Assembly (NCBI GenBank): GCA_964503885.1
Contig: CAZDCD010000017.1
Location: 30,501 to 94,500 of the forward strand
DNA: 64,000 nt
From: CAZDCD01 sp964503885
Lineage (GTDB): Bacteria; Bacteroidota; Bacteroidia; Bacteroidales; UBA10428
Direction: 5' to 3'
Shown: one piece after another, positions 59,899 to 64,000 of the stretch
How positions within the stretch are numbered: the first letter of the stretch is position 1
How the letters are laid out: every line of letters begins with the position of its first letter
Made by a program: the position numbers and the translations under genes
Notes under the pieces: generated by a model
What the model saw: the letters and a program-made list of their open reading frames with translations, nothing else
What the model was told of the DNA's origin: nothing
Databases searched by the model: none

Positions 59899-60186
59899 TA
59901 CAAGGGCATCGGAAAAAGCAAGAATTTGATATGTTATTGGCTAAATGCCTGGGTGGGGAAAGGAGATTGAAAGATAAGACGGCTGAGAGGATATTGGTTG
60001 TAGGGATGGATGGGAGGGAGGGGAGGATTGCTTTTGGGGGAGTGAAGTAAATAAAAATTGGTAATTCTATAATAATATAAATCATAAAATATTTCAGGAA
60101 CTAGTTTTTATTAAGATTTAACGAACGCTTATTAGAAGTGTTAACTTGCGTAAAACTTCACTTTAGATTGGTTTAATATCATTTAT

Positions 60187-62598
60187 TTATTTCATAAGCT
60201 GTTCTTTGATTTTGGAAATTAATAGTTCTTTTTTGAAAGGTTTAATTATAAAATCGTTGCAACCACATGCAAAGACTTTATTCTTATCAACATCTGTTAT
60301 ATAAGCTGTCTGGGCTATTATTGGCACATCCGGCATAAAGCCCTTAATTTGCTTTGTAGCTTCATAACCATTCATTACAGGCATTTTCATATCCATTAAC
60401 ACCAAATCAATACCCTGATTTGTCTTGCAAATTTCAATTGCTTCCAAACCGTTTATTGCCCTGATAATTTTGAAATTTAAACCTGACAATATTACTTTTA
60501 GAAGCATAAAATTAGAATCCTCGTCTTCTGCAATCAATAGTGTTTTGGCTTCTTTAATTTCAATTTTTAGTTTGTTGATGGATCGCTGTTCTGATAAAGC
60601 ATTCTTATGAACTTTTTTATAAGGGACGGTAAAATAAAAAGTTGAACCTTCATTTAATTCAGATTCTAACCAGATTTTTCCGCCAAACAGTTCGATATAT
60701 GCTTTTGAGATGGACAAACCTAATCCAGAGCCACCGAATTGGCGCGTGACGGTGCTTTCGACCTGACGAAAACGTTTAAAAATTTCTTCATGCATTTCCT
60801 TCGGGATACCAATTCCGGTATCTTCGACATAAAATTCGATATGGTTATCCTTTACATGATATCCGAAGTCAACATATCCCTGTAATGTAAATTTAAGGGC
60901 ATTACCCACTATATTGTTAAGTACCTGCAGCAACTTGGTTTCATCGGACTTAATGTTAGCTTCGTCATTGGAAAGAGTGGTTTTATATCGGAGAGTAATA
61001 TTCTTTTTCTGAGCTATGGAGGAAAACTGTTCGTGTACTAATTTACAAATTTCATTGATGTTGATATCCTTTTCCTGAATTTTTTCCTGCCCGGTTTCAA
61101 CAGCAGCAATGTTTATTATATCGGTAATTATAGAAAGTAACTGATTGCTGTTTTGTACAATCATATCCGTGAAATGTTTACGATTTTTGGAAGATAAACT
61201 GCGTTCGTTAAGAAATCCGCAAAATCCTACGATTGCATTCATCGGTGTCCTGATTTCATGAGAAATGTTATGTAGAAAAGCTGTTTTAAGGCGGTCGCTT
61301 TCTTCAGCCCTCTCTTTAGCCCGTTGCAATTCTTCATTAATTTGTTGAAGTTCTTCGTTTAATTGCTCGTATTCTCTGTTTCTGGCTTCAATTTCCTGGT
61401 TTTTTTCTTTGAGAAGCAATTCATCATTTTTACGCCTGGTAATGTCCATGGATATACCGAATGTGCCAATAATGTTTCCTTCTTTGTCGCGCAGGGGTAG
61501 CTTGGAAGTTGATACCCATGTATCGGGACGATCAGCCCATGTCTCCTTTTCTTCCTTGATCAATGGTTGGCCGGTACGAATAATTTCCTGTTCATCTTCG
61601 TATGCCTGGCGCGCATGTTCCTCTGTGAAAAAATCAAAGTCTGTTTTGCCCTCAACCTCCGAAGGATCATTCAATCCGAATAATTTAGCCAAGGCCTTGC
61701 TTATCCTTATGAAGCGGCTTGCCCGATCTTTAAAGTAAATGTTGTCAGGAATATAATTTATAAGAGCATGCATAAGATACTGTTCCTGAGCCAGCTTTTC
61801 TTCAGCCTGTTTGCGCTCTGTGATATCCAAACAATGTCCGATATAACCGGTGAATCCACCTTTGCTGTCAAAACGTGGACAACTTTCATCAATTATCCAT
61901 CGGTACTCGCCATCGTATCTTCTTAAGCGATATTCCATACTAAACTTTTCACGCCTGTCAAATGCCTCTGTATAAATTTCTAAACAGCTCTGCAAATCAT
62001 CCGGATGAACGCTTTCAGTCCATCCGTTTCCCATTTCCTGTTCAAGTGTTCGCCCGGTAAATTCTATCCATACGCGATTGAAATAATTGCAAAGCTTATC
62101 GGTTCCGGCAGCCCAGATCAATGCCTTACCGGAATCTACCAAAGTTCTGTAGTTTTGTTCGCTGTCCCGCAACTCTTTTTCTGTTTGTCTACGTGCTTCT
62201 ATTTTTTTTGTTTCTTCAAGCGCCCGCTTTATAGAAAAAGGAAGTTTTTTTTGTCTATCCTTTAAGACATAATCAACCGCTCCCTGTTTGATAAGTTCAA
62301 TAGCGGTTTCCTCGCCGATGGATTCGGAGATGCAGATAAACGGAACATTCGGGCATATCTCATTACACAAATGCAGCGCTTCGAATGCATCAAAGTCGGG
62401 TAATTTGAAATCAGCCAAAATAATATCAAATTTATTGTTGCAAAGTGATGATTTAAATTCACTTTTCTTATCAACGCGGGATAAATTCAAAATATATCCG
62501 GCATCGATCAGTTGTTCACGAATGATCTGAAAATCTCTGGCAGAGTCTTCAAGTAATAGTACATTTAACACTGTTCCTGCTTTTATTTTTTCATTCAT
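60187..62598 (-). CDS. Hybrid sensor histidine kinase: receiver-PAS-PAS-HisKA-HATPase-receiver
   Basis: 803 residues, no membrane segment, so cytoplasmic. Order: receiver about 12-130 (NVLLLEDSARDFQIIREQL, IILADFKLPDFDAFEALHL); PAS/PAC about 145-268 (YRTLVDSGKALIWAAG, EYRLRRYDGEYRWIIDESCP); PAS about 280-395 (IPDNIYFKDRASRFIRISKA, GNIIGTFGISMDITRRK); coiled coil to 440; HisKA with phospho-acceptor His in FLHNISHEIRTPMNAIVGF; HATPase_c about 550-665 (NIVGNALKF N box, VEDTGIGIP G1, FGGSGLGLSISK G2); C-terminal receiver about 690-803 (LVLMDMKMPVMNG, IAQTA, KPFK). The signal is unknown. It lies between parts of a split R1 repeat, suggesting that it is an insertion. Confidence 0.93.
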   Translation of the reverse strand: MNEKIKAGTVLNVLLLEDSARDFQIIREQLIDAGYILNLSRVDKKSEFKSSLCNNKFDIILADFKLPDFDAFEALHLCNEICPNVPFICISESIGEETAIELIKQGAVDYVLKDRQKKLPFSIKRALEETKKIEARRQTEKELRDSEQNYRTLVDSGKALIWAAGTDKLCNYFNRVWIEFTGRTLEQEMGNGWTESVHPDDLQSCLEIYTEAFDRREKFSMEYRLRRYDGEYRWIIDESCPRFDSKGGFTGYIGHCLDITERKQAEEKLAQEQYLMHALINYIPDNIYFKDRASRFIRISKALAKLFGLNDPSEVEGKTDFDFFTEEHARQAYEDEQEIIRTGQPLIKEEKETWADRPDTWVSTSKLPLRDKEGNIIGTFGISMDITRRKNDELLLKEKNQEIEARNREYEQLNEELQQINEELQRAKERAEESDRLKTAFLHNISHEIRTPMNAIVGFCGFLNERSLSSKNRKHFTDMIVQNSNQLLSIITDIINIAAVETGQEKIQEKDININEICKLVHEQFSSIAQKKNITLRYKTTLSNDEANIKSDETKLLQVLNNIVGNALKFTLQGYVDFGYHVKDNHIEFYVEDTGIGIPKEMHEEIFKRFRQVESTVTRQFGGSGLGLSISKAYIELFGGKIWLESELNEGSTFYFTVPYKKVHKNALSEQRSINKLKIEIKEAKTLLIAEDEDSNFMLLKVILSGLNFKIIRAINGLEAIEICKTNQGIDLVLMDMKMPVMNGYEATKQIKGFMPDVPIIAQTAYITDVDKNKVFACGCNDFIIKPFKKELLISKIKEQLMK

Positions 62599-62631
62599 AT
62601 TGCATTTTTCATCCAGATTCTTTTAAACTAG

Positions 62632-62935
62632 ATTTTCAAACTCACATAAAAATAAGATTTTCGGAGATGGAAGTCAGGAGAGGGGGCGGGTGAAAAATAA
62701 TGGGCAGATTGCATATTCAAGCTTTGGCCCAACAGGATTTTTACCGGTTCTTAAAATTTTTCAGAACCGGCAATGCCGCTAACATAACAGCCGATAAACT
62801 GAATAATCCGGTATAGCCGTATAAAACACAATTGGGCGTACGTTTTTCAACTTTAAATTGTTGATGGCAGGTAGTATTTACGCTGACTTACTGCCTCTTT
62901 TTTTGGTTCCACTGTGCCTTAAATTCTATATTGTT
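62632..62935. repeat. Repeat R1, copy 4 (lacks the first ~45 bp)
   Basis: About 304 bp. Begins at TTTTCAAACTCACATAAAAA, i.e. inside R1, and continues to the shared end AAATTCTATATTGTT. Contains the ACCGGTTCTTAAAA/TTTTTCAGAACCGG hairpin, GCCGCTAACATAACAGCCGA, and the TACTGCCTCTTTTTTT terminator-like end. The unit-specific TTAGGGGGC follows at 62934-62942. Confidence 0.85.
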
Positions 62936-62950
62936 AGGGGGCGTATATTT

Positions 62951-63631
62951 TTACGAAATCCATAATCTGATTATTTTATCGATTACCCATTTATCGTTAT
63001 CTTTTCTTATACATACGATATCCCCATGTCCACATTCTCCTCCACATGAGAATGAGTAATAGAAGATGCCAATATTTTTATTTTTATTAAAATATATTCT
63101 TGAAATATGTATTACACCTCCAAATATAAAATCATATTCTTTTTTCCAAATATTAAATCCTTTTGGAAATTCAGATAAGTATTTTAACCTGTATTTTCCT
63201 GTGTTTATAATTTCATCTAAATTAATAGGAACATTTTTTTTAGGATTATTTTTAAAGGAATTTAAAACATTCAAATATTCTGGAGAAGGTAATTCATTTT
63301 CAATGTAATCAAAATCATTGATATTAAAAAAAAATAATGAATCATTAACAGCCAATACAATTTTTTGGGTGTTATTTTTAATCTTTTGAAGTTGTTCTTT
63401 GTATTTATCTAATAAAAATTGATATTTAACTGAATCAAAATTCATTATATTATTTCTCTCATTTAATGACAGTGGTGGTGGAGGGGGAGGTGGGTATATT
63501 TTATAAATATACATTGAATCAGTTAATTCAATAAAAATCTCATTTATTGATTGAATTTCATTTTCAATTTCAGAAGATTGGCATGAAATCATTTCTATGA
63601 AAATAAATAATCCTAAAAATATTTTATTCAT
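62951..63631 (-). CDS. Lipoprotein with poly-proline stretch, unknown function
   Basis: 226 residues; lipobox near MISC (MNKIFLGLFIFIEMISCQSS). A run of seven Pro (IYPPPPPPPLSL) follows the signal by about 30 residues. The C-terminal half is beta-rich and hydrophobic with Cys-Gly-Gly-Glu-Cys-Gly-His-Gly (SCGGECGHGDIVCIRKDNDK) close to the end, which could be a small metal or disulfide site. No family recognised. Very AT-rich. Unit bounded by TTAGGGGGC (62934-62942) and GCCCCCTAA (63654-63662). Confidence 0.78.
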   Translation of the reverse strand: MNKIFLGLFIFIEMISCQSSEIENEIQSINEIFIELTDSMYIYKIYPPPPPPPLSLNERNNIMNFDSVKYQFLLDKYKEQLQKIKNNTQKIVLAVNDSLFFFNINDFDYIENELPSPEYLNVLNSFKNNPKKNVPINLDEIINTGKYRLKYLSEFPKGFNIWKKEYDFIFGGVIHISRIYFNKNKNIGIFYYSFSCGGECGHGDIVCIRKDNDKWVIDKIIRLWIS

Positions 63632-63653
63632 AATTCGGATTTTTTATATGTGT

Positions 63654-64000
63654 GCCCCCTAATGAGGCGACAAACGCAGTTCCGGTCTGAGAACGGAGAG
63701 ATTTTGAATGAGGAAGTCAAAGGGATTTGCCAACGGAGTTGAGCAAATTTCTATGACTGTCTCGCAGGCGGCGAAGCCACCGTAGCGAGCCTCATACAAA
63801 ATACCGGGAGTTTGAAGAACGGGACCAGATTGCGTTTTATCGTAAGTTATCGGCCGTTTTGGCTCAATGCCCCGCTTCGCGGAAAGTTGGTTCATATAGT
63901 TAAGCAATTTGGTTTATCGCCTCATTCATCGACCCTGCTTTAGTATGCAATGTGCCGGAGGCACGCAGACTAAAGCTCCGCGAAGCTGAATGGTCGATGA
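63654..64000. repeat. Long repeat R2, copy 2 (reaches window edge)
   Basis: Nearly identical to 56068-56395 (a handful of substitutions in the first ~270 bp), including the terminal inverted repeats (left arm 63661-63675 with one change, right arm 63911-63925) and the following hairpin region. In this copy the hairpin loop has an extra CTTTAG/CTAAAG stem and the additional GCTCCGCGAAGC. The minus-strand frame 63659-63907 (82 codons, MLNYMNQLSAKRGIEPKRP) ends exactly where the repeat meets the unit-specific GCCCCCTAA. Confidence 0.75.

Overview
The window looks like chromosomal DNA of a free-living, polysaccharide-degrading member of the Bacteroidota, probably in or near the Bacteroidales/Marinilabiliales. 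Evidence: a SusC-type TonB-linked outer-membrane protein, a secreted enzyme with a T9SS-like C-terminal sorting segment, AT-rich start regions without Shine-Dalgarno sequences, Bacteroidota-type promoter boxes (TAnnTTTG), a uxaE-type uronate pathway, and a DUF6364/PIN toxin-antitoxin pair. No rRNA, tRNA, CRISPR array or phage module was seen.

Layout. 1-5.7 kb: the N-terminal 730 codons of a SusC receptor (cut by the window edge), a single-domain response regulator, a YihY/BrkB membrane protein and a secreted SMP-30/gluconolactonase-like protein. 5.7-14 kb: a histidine operon, hisG-D-C-B-purU-H-A-F-E, preceded by a 16-codon leader peptide with four His codons and an intrinsic terminator, which looks like a classical attenuator. 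The operon carries a formyl-THF deformylase gene (purU) in its middle and has no hisI (phosphoribosyl-AMP cyclohydrolase) domain. 14-26 kb: a receiver-PAS-adenylate cyclase, an iron alcohol dehydrogenase with an ABM-domain protein, a leucine-rich-repeat protein, a beta-hydroxyacid dehydrogenase, an RRM RNA-binding protein, an SPFH/NfeD pair, an acetyltransferase-like protein, a GT87-like membrane protein, a ComB-like phosphatase and a small secreted protein built on EDWMLD repeats. 26-37 kb: an array of eight short perfect or near-perfect hairpins, a GH50-like glycosidase lipoprotein, a DnaJ-domain protein, PBP1A, a CHAD protein and a secreted five-repeat protein.

37-50.6 kb: a uronate and sugar-acid region. 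A ten-gene minus-strand run (lacI-family regulator, SDR reductase, PPi-type phosphofructokinase, URO-D-like methyltransferase, VanZ-like protein, HAD hydrolase, LarA-like protein, Gfo/Idh oxidoreductase, pdxB, gnd) diverges from uxaE and uxaC. Two nearly identical 14-bp palindromes in the divergent gap are probable operators of the LacI-family protein. UxaE, UxaC and the SDR protein would convert tagaturonate, fructuronate and glucuronate to mannonate; the mannonate dehydratase and KDG steps are not in the window.

50.6-64 kb: an accessory region. A pair of ~210-230 bp direct repeats flanks a DUF3795 gene, followed by a large DUF2142 membrane protein. From 55.3 kb to the end, small minus-strand units (PIN/DUF6364, two lipoproteins, ParE-type, HigBA, a hybrid histidine kinase, another lipoprotein) are separated by two families of long intergenic repeats (R1, four copies; R2, two copies). 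Several units begin and end with short sequences that differ between units but are exactly complementary within a unit (TTAGCGGC/GCCGCTAA, TTGTGGTGC/GCACCACAA, TTAGGGGGC/GCCCCCTAA). This is the pattern expected of integron-like gene cassettes and is the most unusual feature of the window. No integrase gene is visible, and the repeats are longer than typical attC sites.
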